Positions 25,895-35,205 are shown, counted from the stretch's first letter. The stretch is 64,000 nucleotides of DNA from Bacteroidota bacterium (GCA_020161535.1 JAIUNW010000004.1:186001-250000); one strand, 5' to 3'. Translations and numbers: made by a program. Notes: generated by a model not told the origin, from the sequence alone.

Positions 25895-26216
25895 ATTTTC
25901 GCGCGGTATTGATGAACAATTGACTTTCCAAAAAATTAGCTACTTCGGCTACTGCTTTGTTATCGCGTTCTGCAGCCAATTGAACTTGTTTTGGATAAAG
26001 GCAAATGCCGGTGTAAATATTGTAGTGAAGGGTGAGTGGCTGGCCTTTGTATTTGAAGTCCCAAATCAGCGAATCGAAATCATCGAGTTTACTGCTGAAG
26101 CGGATCTTCAGACCATCCGACAAAAGATTAGCGACTTCATAGAAACGTTTCAGTCCGCCATCTTCATCAATAACGGCTTCGGTAAAGCCATCGTGGGTGT
26201 GTAGAACTGGGCACAT
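25884..26216 (-). CDS. Small conserved-looking protein (DUF3630-like)
   Basis: A 110-aa soluble protein. The central part, LKIRFSSKLDDFDSLIWDFK followed by GQPLTLHYNIYTGICLYP, resembles small DUF3630-type proteins. The C-terminus is helical (AVAEVANFLESQLF). No catalytic residues were recognised. It overlaps the 3' end of rsgA by 11 bases in convergent orientation. Balanced composition supports it being a real gene, but its function is unknown. Confidence 0.6.
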   Translation of the reverse strand: MCPVLHTHDGFTEAVIDEDGGLKRFYEVANLLSDGLKIRFSSKLDDFDSLIWDFKYKGQPLTLHYNIYTGICLYPKQVQLAAERDNKAVAEVANFLESQLFINTARKFIS

Positions 26217-26259
26217 ATGGGTAGGGATTTAGTTATACGGCGTAACACGGCAATCAGGA

Positions 26260-26433
26260 TTAAGCTTTGAACTTCTTCGCTTTTGGCACTTTTTCGCCGG
26301 CCAGAATTCTTTCAGCACCTACATTGGCGCCATTGCTGGAGCAACCATTTTTGGGCTTGGTGAGGGAGCAGGCACTGACGAAAACGAGGGTGAGGGCCAG
26401 GAAGAGAAAAGAACCAAAACGATGCGTTCTCAT
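26260..26433 (-). CDS. Small lipoprotein, 57 aa
   Basis: A short gene on the minus strand: ATG at 26433, stop at 26260. The product begins MRTHRFGSFLFLALTLVFVS and reaches a lipobox Cys (VSAC) at 22. The mature part holds a second Cys (KNGCSSNGANVGAE) and ends in a basic tail (GEKVPKAKKFKA). It lies between the carbonic anhydrase gene and the DUF3630-like gene, all on the minus strand. Small basic lipoproteins of this pattern are frequent in related genomes. Function is unknown. Confidence 0.65.
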   Translation of the reverse strand: MRTHRFGSFLFLALTLVFVSACSLTKPKNGCSSNGANVGAERILAGEKVPKAKKFKA

Positions 26434-26473
26434 ACGGACATTTACCCTAATAACGGTGGTTTTACCCCAAATA

Positions 26474-27010
26474 TTATCCTGGGTTCCCGGTATTCTGGTC
26501 TTTAAACCAGCCGGAATAAAAGATATAATTGTTGGCGATGCGTTGTATTTCGTTTTGAATCAAGTCTTTAGAAATGTCCTTCACTTTTTTGGCCGGCACC
26601 CCAGCATAGATACTGGCCGGTTCGCAGATAGTACCTTCCAGCACCACCGCCCCCGCCGCGATGATGGTATTGCTGTGCACCACGGCATTGTCCATCACAA
26701 TGGCGCCCATGCCCACCAGTACATTGTCGTGCAGCGTACAGCCATGCACACAGGCCAGGTGGCCTACCGATACATTGTTGCCGATGATGGTTTTTGTTTT
26801 CTCGTAGGTAGCGTGTAATACGGCATTGTCCTGGATATTCACTTTGTTGCCCAGTCGAATGCTGTTCACATCACCCCTGATCACCGCGTTGAACCAGATG
26901 CTGCATTGTTCGCCGGTTATTACATCACCCACTATGGTAGCATTTGGCGCAATGAAATTGTCAGCACCAAATTGCGGATACACGCCCTTGACTGGTAAGA
27001 TTGTTGCCAT
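26474..27010 (-). CDS. Gamma-class carbonic anhydrase-like hexapeptide protein
   Basis: A 178-aa left-handed beta-helix protein of the gamma carbonic anhydrase/PaaY/YrdA group. Hexapeptide repeats run through most of the chain (IAPNATIVGDVITGEQCSIW). The three metal-binding His are recognisable in VLHATYEK, VGHLACVHGC. The QDNAVLH motif is typical. The ATG at 27010 gives the family N-terminus (MATILPVKGVYPQFG). An extension to 27112 would overlap the divergent aminotransferase. Carbonic anhydrase activity in this subgroup is often unproven. Confidence 0.9.
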   Translation of the reverse strand: MATILPVKGVYPQFGADNFIAPNATIVGDVITGEQCSIWFNAVIRGDVNSIRLGNKVNIQDNAVLHATYEKTKTIIGNNVSVGHLACVHGCTLHDNVLVGMGAIVMDNAVVHSNTIIAAGAVVLEGTICEPASIYAGVPAKKVKDISKDLIQNEIQRIANNYIFYSGWFKDQNTGNPG

Positions 27011-27036
27011 AGGCCAAATATCGCCATCTTTGCCCA

Positions 27037-28245
27037 ATGAGCGCAGCAGTAATGAACCAACGACAGCTATTTCTCCGGCATGTGGCGCAAACATCAGACG
27101 CGCCACTGGCATTGGAAATCGTGAAGGCGAAGGGTATGCAGATGGAAGATGTGAATGGCAAAAAATACCTCGACCTGATTGCGGGCATTAGTGTTTGCAA
27201 TATCGGGCATTGTCACCCGAAAGTGGTGAAAGCCATCAGCCGGCAGGCGGGATTGTACCAGCACCTGATGGTGTATGGCGAGTTGGTGCAATCGCCGCAA
27301 GTGGAATATGCAAGTTTGCTCGCCAGCCAACTGCCCTCGTCTTTGAATTGTGTTTATTTCACCAATAGTGGTGCAGAGGCAACGGAAGCCGCGATGAAAC
27401 TGGCGAAGCGCGCCACCGGTCGAACCAATATCATTGCATTTAACCAATCCTACCATGGCACCACGCAAGGCGCTTTGAGTTTGATGGGTGATGAATACTG
27501 GCGAAATGCATTTCGTCCGCTCTTACCTGGCGTGTTGCATGCCGATTACAATGATTTTGGCATGCTGGATTTGGTTGATCAGCACACGGCCGCTGTCTTT
27601 ATTGAACCGATACAGGCAGAAAGAGGGGTGATAGCACCGCAAAAGAAATGGCTAACGGCCTTGCGTAAACGCTGTAAGGAACAAGGCGCTTTATTGGTGG
27701 TGGATGAGATCCAGACGGGTTTTGGCCGCACGGGCGAATTGTGGGGCTTTGCAAATTATAAGCTGGTGCCGGATATTATTTTGTTGGGCAAGGCCCTGGG
27801 TGGCGGACAACCACTCGGCGCCCTCGTCGCCAACCGGCAATTGCTGCAACTGTTTGCCAGCGGGCCGGTGTTGGGGCATATCACCACCTTTGGCGGGCAT
27901 CCTGTTTCCTGCGCGGCCGGGTTGGCAGCTTTTAAAGTGTTGCTGAAAGAAAAATACCATCGGGAGGTGAAAGAAAAAGAGCGGCTGTTTCGGGTGTTAT
28001 TACAGCACCCAGCCATCAAAGAAGTGCGAAGTGCTGGGCTATTGATAGCTGTTGAGTTTGCCGATTTTGCTACCAATAAGAAAATCATCGATGCCTGTAT
28101 TGATAAGGGTTTGTTCACCGACTGGTTTTTATTTGCCCCGCAATGCATGCGTATTGCGCCACCGTTGATCATCACCAAAAACCAGGTTCGCAAAGCAGCG
28201 AAACTCATTTTGCAGGTGCTGGATGAGGTGCATAAGTATGCTTGA
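27037..28245 (+). CDS. Class III PLP-dependent aminotransferase
   Basis: A 402-aa fold-type I aminotransferase of the acetylornithine/ornithine/4-aminobutyrate group. Motifs: MEDVNGKKYLDLIAGISVCN near the start, FTNSGAEATEAAMKLAKRAT, LLVVDEIQTGFGRTG (Asp of the PLP pocket) and ILLGKALGGGQPLG with the Schiff-base Lys near residue 252. Substrate cannot be fixed from sequence, and no arginine genes are adjacent. A CATCTTTG sequence near 27025 may serve as a weak -7 element before the ATG at 27037. A second in-frame ATG at 27052 is possible. Confidence 0.9.
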   Translation: MSAAVMNQRQLFLRHVAQTSDAPLALEIVKAKGMQMEDVNGKKYLDLIAGISVCNIGHCHPKVVKAISRQAGLYQHLMVYGELVQSPQVEYASLLASQLPSSLNCVYFTNSGAEATEAAMKLAKRATGRTNIIAFNQSYHGTTQGALSLMGDEYWRNAFRPLLPGVLHADYNDFGMLDLVDQHTAAVFIEPIQAERGVIAPQKKWLTALRKRCKEQGALLVVDEIQTGFGRTGELWGFANYKLVPDIILLGKALGGGQPLGALVANRQLLQLFASGPVLGHITTFGGHPVSCAAGLAAFKVLLKEKYHREVKEKERLFRVLLQHPAIKEVRSAGLLIAVEFADFATNKKIIDACIDKGLFTDWFLFAPQCMRIAPPLIITKNQVRKAAKLILQVLDEVHKYA

Positions 28246-28474
28246 TGCTATCGCGGCCGGGATTGTAGCTACTAGCGCTTATATTCTTTTGAACTGACTT
28301 TCAAAGCCAGGCCTGAAAAGATTCTATTAAGCTGGGAGAAGCAAGCACGTTTACAGTTGATGTACCGACTACTTTTACTGACTTGGTGTCGAAAAAGAAA
28401 ATAGGCTATAGCTGTGCGGCAAATCTCCGATGTGCAAATGGCTTTCTTAAATACGATGACACGAAAACAGAACA

Positions 28475-29821
28475 CTAATCTATCACCAACCTTTTCAACT
28501 TTTGATTGAATTCATTCGATTGATAGCAGGAAATAATCAGGTCACCGGCACTGTTCACGGTCAGGCATTGCGGGTTGTATATTTTGGCAACAGAAATATC
28601 GCCATCCACATCACCCAAACCGCCAGCACCAATCAGGGTGCTAACAGTTCCATCTTTTAGATACCTGATCTTATCGTTAAAGGAATCACCGATGTATAAG
28701 CCACCGTTTTTGTCCAATGCAAGTCCGCAAGTTACTTTGAACGTTGCATTGGCTGCCGGACCATCGGTACTGCCGGCCTGGTTTTCCACGCCGGCCAGGG
28801 TGGTTGTGGTCAGGGTTTTCAGGTTTAGTTTTTTAATCTGCGCAGGGAAGCCCTGGCTATTATAATTGATCGTGGTGAAATACAGGTTTTCGCCATTTTC
28901 ATCTACAATAACACTGGTGGCAGGTATAGAATAGAAACTAACAACACTGGAATCGCCATCTTTATTACCAGTTCCATGTGATTTGATTGTCCATTCTAAC
29001 ACACCAGCTGCATTGTATTTGGCAAATGCTTGGTTCGAAACCACATAAACATTGCCCAACTTATCAACCCGGGCAGCTTGCGAGTTCGAAATCGGTGAGG
29101 CGACAAAAGTCGTTACGATTCCCTGTTTGTCTATTTTTTTGATCTTATTTGCAGTCGCATCTGCAAAATAGATATTGTTATCATTATCTATAGAAAGACT
29201 GTATACCCGCCCAAATTTGGCGGCGACGCCCTGTCCATTCTGGTCTCCAACGGTTCGGTCGCCGGCGAAGCTGGTTACACTTGACAGATCGGCCTTAATC
29301 ATACGTATGGAGGGCTGATTGAAGCCGCTGGTATAAATATTATTGTTTTTGTCAGTGACAATGTTGATTATCTCATCCCATTTTGCCGTAGCAAGCGGCC
29401 CGTCTTCAAAACCACTAAGGCCATTTGTAATGGATGTAATGGTGTAGGAATATTCATAATTGAAAACCGGTCCGTTAAATACCTTGCCATCAACGGTAAG
29501 CACAACATTGCCGGTACCACAGTTGGCCGGAATGATAGCAGTAATAACACTCGAATCAACACTTGACAAAGCACATCTCTTGCCATTAACTGTAACCACT
29601 ATTTTCGAAGTGTCTGTACCGAAATTGGCACCTTTAAATGTCAAAACGGTGTTTTTGCGCCCGCCGACAAAGCCGTTTGGCGTTGTCACTGTATTTAGTG
29701 CTGGTGCTTGCGCAGGTGGCGTGACTGGTGGGGTTGGAGGAGCGCTTTCGCTTTTCGAACAAGCTACTACGATAACACTAATACTGGCTATCGCAAACAT
29801 TTTTAATAGACGGTTATTCAT
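28475..29821 (-). CDS. IPT/TIG and NHL-repeat lipoprotein
   Basis: A 448-aa surface or periplasmic lipoprotein. The lipobox (VVAC) is at Cys21, followed by a Pro-rich linker (APPTPPVTPPAQAP), one IPT/TIG immunoglobulin-like domain (about 42-125, RKNTVLTFKGANFGTDTSKI), then NHL-type beta-propeller repeats (SIDNDNNIYFADATANKIKK, LALDKNGGLYIGDSFNDKIR). Such proteins are numerous in Chitinophagaceae and are thought to bind glycans or proteins; no enzyme motif is present. A terminator-like hairpin lies upstream at 29841-29866. Confidence 0.85.
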   Translation of the reverse strand: MNNRLLKMFAIASISVIVVACSKSESAPPTPPVTPPAQAPALNTVTTPNGFVGGRKNTVLTFKGANFGTDTSKIVVTVNGKRCALSSVDSSVITAIIPANCGTGNVVLTVDGKVFNGPVFNYEYSYTITSITNGLSGFEDGPLATAKWDEIINIVTDKNNNIYTSGFNQPSIRMIKADLSSVTSFAGDRTVGDQNGQGVAAKFGRVYSLSIDNDNNIYFADATANKIKKIDKQGIVTTFVASPISNSQAARVDKLGNVYVVSNQAFAKYNAAGVLEWTIKSHGTGNKDGDSSVVSFYSIPATSVIVDENGENLYFTTINYNSQGFPAQIKKLNLKTLTTTTLAGVENQAGSTDGPAANATFKVTCGLALDKNGGLYIGDSFNDKIRYLKDGTVSTLIGAGGLGDVDGDISVAKIYNPQCLTVNSAGDLIISCYQSNEFNQKLKRLVID

Positions 29822-29840
29822 AATATTGGATCCGGCGTTT

Positions 29841-29866
29841 AAAAAGTATGGCTGAAAAAAGCCATA
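29841..29866 (-). terminator. Hairpin terminator downstream of glpF
   Basis: On the minus strand TATGGCT, a 6-base loop and AGCCATA form a 7-base stem followed by CTTTTT. It would end transcripts coming from the glycerol cluster before the NHL lipoprotein gene. The rest of the 354-base gap (29822-30175) shows no gene; a 61-codon frame there has no family features. Confidence 0.5.
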
Positions 29867-30175
29867 TGCTTTTCGCTTAACGAACTTTAATGGGTTTTAT
29901 TTCAACGCGCAACAGAAATGATGCAGGTTGCTGTCGTTTTTGTAGAATGAGCCGTTCAACCGCACTGAAACCACCCACTTTCATGGTTACGAATGGTTGA
30001 TTTGCTTGAAGCATATTCGCACAATGTAGAGAAGATTTACACGACATAAAGACTGCTGGCACAACAAAAAGACTGGTTGCCCAACGGAAAGAATCGTTAC
30101 ACTACAAAGCCAGAACAATTGTCAAAAAATGGCAGAACCAATTGCCCTAAAAAGCTATTACAGCAGTTGTTCAGT

Positions 30176-30883
30176 TTACAGCATTTTAAAAACCAAGGCA
30201 GCGATCACGGCGCCCAATAGCGGACCAATAATCGGCACCCAGGCATATCCCCAATCGCTGGAACCCTTGCCAGCAATGGGCAGGGTAGCGTGTGCGAGCC
30301 GCGGACCGAAATCGCGGGCCGGGTTGATGGCATAACCAGTTGGGCCGCCGAGCGATAAACCCACACCGAGTACCAACAACGCAACTGGCAGTGCATCCAG
30401 CGCACCCAAACTATTGGTAGGTGCGATGATAAGTAAAATAGCGAGCAGGAATATGGCACTGGCAATGGTTTCTGTCAGCAGATTAAAGAAAGGGGAGCGA
30501 ATGGCGGGCCCTGTACAAAATACCGCCAGCTTGGCTGCCTGGTCTTTGCTTTCAGCGAAATGTTGGAAATAGAGTAACCAAACGAAGATGGATCCCATAT
30601 AAGCGCCGGCCACTTGTGCTGCTATATATCCTGGCACGAGCGACCAGGAAAATTTTCCTGCCAGCGCCAGGCACACGGATACGGCAGGATTCAAATGCGC
30701 GCCACTGGCCGAAGCCACCGTAAACACTCCCACAAATACAGCGATCGCCCAGCCGAAACTGATGACAATCCAACCACTGTTATTGCCTTTGGATTTTTCG
30801 AGCAATACATTCGCTACCACCCCATTGCCAAAACTGATTAGCAGGGTGGTGCCCAGAAATTCTGCGAGATAAGGATTCATCAT
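30176..30883 (-). CDS. glpF: Glycerol facilitator / aquaporin (MIP family)
   Basis: A 235-aa inner-membrane channel with six helices. Both pore motifs are intact: SGAHLNPAVSVCLAL and GYAINPARDFGPR. The Asp after the second NPAR motif is typical of glycerol-conducting GlpF rather than strict water channels. It lies downstream of glpD and glpK on the same strand, completing glycerol uptake, phosphorylation and oxidation. Confidence 0.93.
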   Translation of the reverse strand: MMNPYLAEFLGTTLLISFGNGVVANVLLEKSKGNNSGWIVISFGWAIAVFVGVFTVASASGAHLNPAVSVCLALAGKFSWSLVPGYIAAQVAGAYMGSIFVWLLYFQHFAESKDQAAKLAVFCTGPAIRSPFFNLLTETIASAIFLLAILLIIAPTNSLGALDALPVALLVLGVGLSLGGPTGYAINPARDFGPRLAHATLPIAGKGSSDWGYAWVPIIGPLLGAVIAALVFKML

Positions 30884-30919
30884 ATAGCCGTTTTTATCGT
30901 TCGGTTTTAAGTAGTCGTT

Positions 30920-32473
30920 TTAGGTTGCCTGGTATTGACGTGCCAATGCAGTGAATTGTTCCACCTGGTTGGTTTCCCATGATTTCGGGTATCCATACAC
31001 GTTAGCGATCAGGCTGGCTACCATCGGCGCTGCTTCCACCGCCGCTTTTGCATGCAACAATATCGCCCGGGTTCTGCGACAGAGCGCATCTTCTACGGTC
31101 ATGCACATCTCTTCTTTTATCGCCCACAAAATCATCGACTGTGTATAGGGTAATAGCGGATGGATACGTGCACGAAGCGCAGGATTGTTTTTTTCAAGTG
31201 CCTTAATCAAGGGCAGGTCGGTACCATAATAATAGCCGGCACTGTTGAAATCATCCACCGATTGGGCACCATGAATATACAGCGCCTGGGTTTTGCAGGA
31301 AGCCTCGGGCAATTGTTGTTGGCTGATAGCCACATCCAACACATCTTCCGCCATTTTTCGGTAGGTGGTCCATTTGCCGCCGGTAATGCTGATCAAGCCA
31401 GACGGCGCCACTTCAATATAATGATCTCGACTGAGGGCCGCCGTGCTGGCAGCATTGCCGCGTACCAATGGCCTTAAACCGGAGAAGACCGATAATATAT
31501 CGCTGCGTTGCGGATCGCGCGAAAGATACTTGCCGATATTGGCGAGAATGAAATCAATTTCTTCGTCGGTTGGTTTGGGTTCGATGGCTGCTTCGCTGAC
31601 GGGAATATCGGTCGTGCCAATGATTACTTTGTCGTGCCAGGGTACTGCGAACAACACCCTGCCATCGGAGGTTTCCGGCACGAGAACAGCGGTATCACCG
31701 GGCAGGAATGATTTATCAACCACCAGGTGCGTGCCCTGGCTCAGTGATAAAACAGGGCTTGCATTCGGATCGTCTACTTTCCGGATGGTATCAGTAAAGC
31801 TGCCAGTGGCATTGATAAAGCAGTGGGCGCTGATGCTGAAGTCCTGGTTATTTAGGGTATCGGTCACCGTTAGGCTTTTGTCCTTCCCGGCTTCTTTGAT
31901 AAATGCATATGCCTGGCAGTAATTGAGTACACAAGCGCCTTGTTCAGCGGCGGTTTGGGCGAGGTTGATGGCCAGTCGTGCATCGTCAAATTGCCCGTCG
32001 TGGTACACCACCGAGCCGCGCAGGTCATCTTTGTCGAGCGTTGGAATTCTTTCCAGGGTTTCCTCACGGGAAAGCATAACCGAAGAACCCAGCCCGAGCC
32101 GACCCGCCATCCAGTCATATATTTTCAGACCGATGGTATAATAAGAACTTTCCCACCACTTGTAATTTGGTATCACGAACGACTGGTTCTTCACCAGGTG
32201 CGGCGCATTTTTGCGCAACAACCCGCGTTCGCGAAGCGCTTCCATTACCAGTTTGATATTGCCCTGCTGCAAATACCGAACGCCGCCATGCACGAGTTTG
32301 GTAGAGCGAGACGAAGTGCCTTTGGCAAAATCATATTGTTCAACAAGTATGGTTTTATAACCCCGGCTGGCGCCGTCGATGGCAATACCCAACCCCGTGG
32401 CACCACCGCCGATGATACAGAGGTCCCATTGTGTGGGCTGCAGGGCCCTGTTCAGCATGTCGGCTCTATTCAT
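30920..32473 (-). CDS. glpD: Glycerol-3-phosphate dehydrogenase (FAD)
   Basis: A 517-aa membrane-associated flavoenzyme oxidising glycerol-3-phosphate to DHAP and passing electrons to quinone. It has the FAD-binding DLCIIGGGATGLGIAIDGAS near residue 17, SSRSTKLVHGGVRYLQQGN, and the C-terminal GlpD domain with TGGKWTTYRKMAEDVLD. It sits between glpF (36-base gap) and glpK. No glpR-type regulator gene was found near. Confidence 0.95.
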   Translation of the reverse strand: MNRADMLNRALQPTQWDLCIIGGGATGLGIAIDGASRGYKTILVEQYDFAKGTSSRSTKLVHGGVRYLQQGNIKLVMEALRERGLLRKNAPHLVKNQSFVIPNYKWWESSYYTIGLKIYDWMAGRLGLGSSVMLSREETLERIPTLDKDDLRGSVVYHDGQFDDARLAINLAQTAAEQGACVLNYCQAYAFIKEAGKDKSLTVTDTLNNQDFSISAHCFINATGSFTDTIRKVDDPNASPVLSLSQGTHLVVDKSFLPGDTAVLVPETSDGRVLFAVPWHDKVIIGTTDIPVSEAAIEPKPTDEEIDFILANIGKYLSRDPQRSDILSVFSGLRPLVRGNAASTAALSRDHYIEVAPSGLISITGGKWTTYRKMAEDVLDVAISQQQLPEASCKTQALYIHGAQSVDDFNSAGYYYGTDLPLIKALEKNNPALRARIHPLLPYTQSMILWAIKEEMCMTVEDALCRRTRAILLHAKAAVEAAPMVASLIANVYGYPKSWETNQVEQFTALARQYQAT

Positions 32474-32609
32474 CGTAGGGGTTAATAGTTTTGTTTCGGT
32501 TGTTCTTCACCGGTAGGGGCTGTCTTTTTCCCGTTTTATGTATTCCTTTTTTTTCTTGGTGAGCGGTCAAATGACAAATGTCGGCACAATCGCTTCCTAA
32601 ATGATATCA

Positions 32610-32692
32610 AATCGTTTATTATATGCGTTTACTATATGCCGATACAATCGTTTACTATATGCGTTTACTATATGCCGATACAATCGTTTACT
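32610..32692. repeat. Tandem repeat, 36-base unit
   Basis: Two near-identical 36-base copies (32610-32645 and 32646-32681, one mismatch seen) and a partial third. Each unit contains two CGTTTACTATATG words, the second followed by CCGATACAAT. The period is a multiple of three, so the open frame through it repeats 12 residues, but no start, signal or family feature supports translation. Confidence 0.8.
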
Positions 32693-32717
32693 AACTGTCG
32701 CTTTGGCCGTCTCCTAT

Positions 32718-32757
32718 CTGCTACCATCGTTGTTTGACTGCTACCTTCGCTGTTTGA
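32718..32757. repeat. Tandem repeat, 20-base unit, two copies
   Basis: CTGCTACC(A/T)TCG(T/C)TGTTTGA occurs twice head to tail (32718-32737, 32738-32757), with a partial third copy beginning CTACTTCC. It stands 18 bases from the end of glpK on the opposite-strand side. It shares the TCGTTT-like word with the 36-base repeats to its left. Confidence 0.7.
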
Positions 32758-32775
32758 CTACTTCCACGTTATTTG

Positions 32776-34272
32776 TTACCCATTGGCCCAGGCAATGCTG
32801 GCGCGCACCGCCCTTTCCCAACCATTAATATACGGCTGCATCTCTTCCCGCGAGCGCGTCGGATGAAATCTTTTGTCTGTTTGCCATTGTTGTTGGATCT
32901 CTTGGGTGCTTTCCCAATAGCCAACTGCCAACCCCGCTAGATAAGCTGCACCCAAGGCCGTGGTTTCCACAATCTGGGGACGAACCACCGGCACTTGCAG
33001 CGCGTCGCACTGGAATTGCATCAGCAAATTATTAATGGTGGCGCCCCCATCAACCCGCAATTCTTTGATGGGCAGCGATGCGTCTGCCTCCATTGCCCTT
33101 AACACATCCATGGTTTGGTACACGATGCTTTCTAATGAAGCCCTCGCGATATGTGCTTTGGTACTACCGCGGGTGAGGCCGAAAATCGAACCCCGTGCGT
33201 GTTGGTTCCAATGCGGTGCGCCAAGGCCGGCAAAAGCGGGTACGATGTACACGCCGTCGGTATCTTTCACGCGGGTCGCCAGTTCTTCGATATCGGCCGA
33301 TGAGCGGATGATTTCCAATCCATCACGCAGCCACTGCACCACGGCCCCGCCAATAAAGATGCTGCCTTCCATCGCGTATTCAATTTTGTTATTCAGTTTC
33401 CAGGCAATGGTGGTGAGCAGGTTGTTCTTGCTATGCACCAATTGTTCGCCCGTGTGCATGAGCATGAAGCAGCCCGTGCCATAGGTATTCTTCACCATAC
33501 CCGGTTGGGTGCATTGTTGTCCGAATAATGCCGCTTGCTGGTCGCCCGCAATGCCGGCCATCGGAATATTGGCCGATCGCACGATTGACTCCGAAACAGC
33601 ATACACTTTCGACGATGGAATCAATGCAGGCAACACAGACGCCGGGATATCAAAAAGCCGCAGGAGTTCTTCATCCCACTCGCCCGTTTGGATATTCAAC
33701 AGCATGGTGCGCGATGCGTTCGATAAATCGGTTACATGCACTTTGCCATTGGTAAGTTTCCACGACAGCCAGGCGTCGATGGTGCCGAATGCCAGCTCCC
33801 CTTTCAACGCCTTCGCCCGCGCGCCACTCACGTTATCGAGTATCCATTTTAGTTTACTGGCCGAAAAATAGGCATCGATGACCAGGCCTGTTTTTGTTTT
33901 GATCATGTCTTCATAGCCATCGGCCTTGAGTTGATCACAAAAACTGGCCGTGCGACGATCCTGCCAAACAATGGCGGGATAAATGGGCTTGGACGTTGAC
34001 CGCTCCCAAACCACCGTTGTTTCGCGCTGGTTGGTAATGCCTAGTGCAGCGATATCACTTGTTGTGGCACCCGCTTTGGCGATACATTCTGCCATCACCG
34101 AAAATTGGCTAGCCCAAATTTCTTCGGGATCGTGTTCAACCCATCCGGGCTGGGGGTACAATTGGGTGAATTCTTTCTGGGCAACCTGTGCGATGCGTCC
34201 ATCCCGATCGAAGAGGATGGCCCGGGAACTGGTCGTTCCCTGATCGAGGGCAAGAACGTATTTTTCTGACAT
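32776..34272 (-). CDS. glpK: Glycerol kinase
   Basis: A 498-aa FGGY-family kinase making glycerol-3-phosphate. The N-terminal phosphate loop [20 protein letters not shown], then [15 protein letters not shown], and the C-terminal FGGY signature region ([20 protein letters not shown]) are all present. The ATG at 34272 ([12 protein letters not shown]) matches the family N-terminus; an in-frame ATG at 34335 adds an unrelated stretch. It is the most upstream of the glycerol genes and is separated from glpD by the repeat-bearing spacer. Confidence 0.96.
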   Translation of the reverse strand: MSEKYVLALDQGTTSSRAILFDRDGRIAQVAQKEFTQLYPQPGWVEHDPEEIWASQFSVMAECIAKAGATTSDIAALGITNQRETTVVWERSTSKPIYPAIVWQDRRTASFCDQLKADGYEDMIKTKTGLVIDAYFSASKLKWILDNVSGARAKALKGELAFGTIDAWLSWKLTNGKVHVTDLSNASRTMLLNIQTGEWDEELLRLFDIPASVLPALIPSSKVYAVSESIVRSANIPMAGIAGDQQAALFGQQCTQPGMVKNTYGTGCFMLMHTGEQLVHSKNNLLTTIAWKLNNKIEYAMEGSIFIGGAVVQWLRDGLEIIRSSADIEELATRVKDTDGVYIVPAFAGLGAPHWNQHARGSIFGLTRGSTKAHIARASLESIVYQTMDVLRAMEADASLPIKELRVDGGATINNLLMQFQCDALQVPVVRPQIVETTALGAAYLAGLAVGYWESTQEIQQQWQTDKRFHPTRSREEMQPYINGWERAVRASIAWANG

Positions 34273-34423
34273 GCAATCTCGTTTGGGGAGTATAAGATAA
34301 GGAGAATTTCTGAGGCCACTGTGGGAAGAGAGCACAATGGTTTTTTTGGGGGGGTATTTAAAGTAGCGTTCTCTACTACAGCGGCATTTATTATGGGTTT
34401 TGGTGGCAATTGTTACTTCTAGC

Positions 34424-34879
34424 TTTTTTCTCGCTGAGGTTTGTTTCTAACGGAGTTTTGTTTCTTGCAGAGTTTTGTTTCTCGCAGAGTTTTTTTTCTC
34501 GCAGAGGGCGCGGAGGAACAGAGGTTTCTTGACGCGATTCGGAGTTGTTGAGAGTGCAGTTTTTTTCTCACTGAATGTTGTTTCTGACGGATTTTTTTTC
34601 TTGTTGAGTTTTTTTCTCATGGAGTTTTGTTTCTCGCAGAGTTTTTTTTCTCGCAGAGGGCGCAGAGGAACAGAGGTTTTTTGACGCGATTCGGAGTTGT
34701 TGAGAGTGTAGTTTTTTTCTCACTGAATGTTGTTTCTGACGGATTTTTTTCTTGTTGAGTTTTTTTATCAAGGAGTTTTGTTTCTCGCAGAGTTTTGTTT
34801 CTCGCAGAGTTTTGTTTCTTGCAGAGGGCGCGGAGGAACAGAGGTTTTTTGACGCGATTCGGAGTTGTTGAGAGTGTAG
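34424..34879 (+). repeat. Left array of CGCAGAG-type repeats
   Basis: A T-rich array built on two scales. The short unit is about 17 bases (GAGTTTTGTTTCTCGCA with variants). The long unit is 152-168 bases and repeats about 2.5 times. Its conserved core, starting GCAGAGGGCGC and running through GAGGAACAGAGG, TTGACGCGATTCGGAG and TTGTTGAGAG, begins at 34501, 34653 and 34821. The third long unit differs in length by one short unit. Long open frames through it are low-complexity artefacts. The first 130 bases match the right array in inverted orientation. Confidence 0.88.
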
Positions 34880-34996
34880 GTTTTTGATGTGGAAGGGAAA
34901 TATATAGAAAGTAGTTTTTTGTTGCAGGTTTTTGTTCTTGGGATGCAATTATTCGATTACAACTACTGCACCACTAGTATTTCTGTACGTTGTCTT

Positions 34997-35167
34997 TCAA
35001 TTTTGTTTCAGTTTTTTAAAGCAATTGGCGCATTCTCGCTCAGAAGGTTCATCCTCGTAAGCGATATATCCACATTCATAACATCCCCATTCGGTTAAAG
35101 AGGCGTTTCTTTATCGATAGCCATGTAAAAGAGTCTTTTTGCAATGAGGGCAAATTTGAGTTGCCAT
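34997..35167 (-). pseudogene. Small zinc-ribbon protein gene with in-frame stop
   Basis: Read on the minus strand from ATG at 35167, the frame runs 57 codons to TGA and carries three CxxC pairs: ICPHCKK near codon 6, WGCYECGY near 29 and ECANCFKK near 46. The sequence after the middle pair (YEDEPSERECANC) looks like small Bacteroidota zinc ribbons. A single TAA at codon 19 (35111-35113) interrupts it. Both sides are in the same frame, so a point mutation or a sequencing error explains it best. Stop-codon readthrough is the less likely alternative. It lies inside the repeat-bounded islet. Confidence 0.6.
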
Positions 35168-35205
35168 ATTTATTCAACTTTAGTTTTAAAAAGCAAAGCG
35201 AATAG

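Larger units (their letters stand above)
32474..32775. other. Spacer between glpD and glpK, repeat-bearing
   Basis: A 302-base gap without a convincing gene. More than a third of it is made of short tandem repeats (listed separately). No promoter for glpD matching the consensus was found, and the repeats may separate two transcription units. Confidence 0.5.

Noticed and set aside
28272..28475. 67-codon minus-strand frame next to the NHL lipoprotein gene
   Set aside because: No signal peptide or motif, and Cys/Arg-rich composition unlike neighbours; possibly a decayed fragment, but not supportable.
29877..30062. 61-codon minus-strand frame between glpF and the NHL lipoprotein gene
   Set aside because: No family features, and it sits between a gene end and a terminator hairpin; probably chance.
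32601..32828. 75-codon frame with a repeated 12-residue unit
   Set aside because: Repetition follows from the 36-base DNA repeat. It lacks a signal or family motif and overlaps the 3' end of glpK on the other strand.
34424..34879. Possible CRISPR array or repeat protein
   Set aside because: Repeat units are contiguous and vary in length, with no unique spacers of constant size and no cas genes. Open frames through them are low-complexity products of the T-rich repeats.
34889..35098. 69-codon plus-strand frame in the islet
   Set aside because: It is the antisense of the zinc-ribbon frame, whose three CxxC pairs are better evidence of coding.
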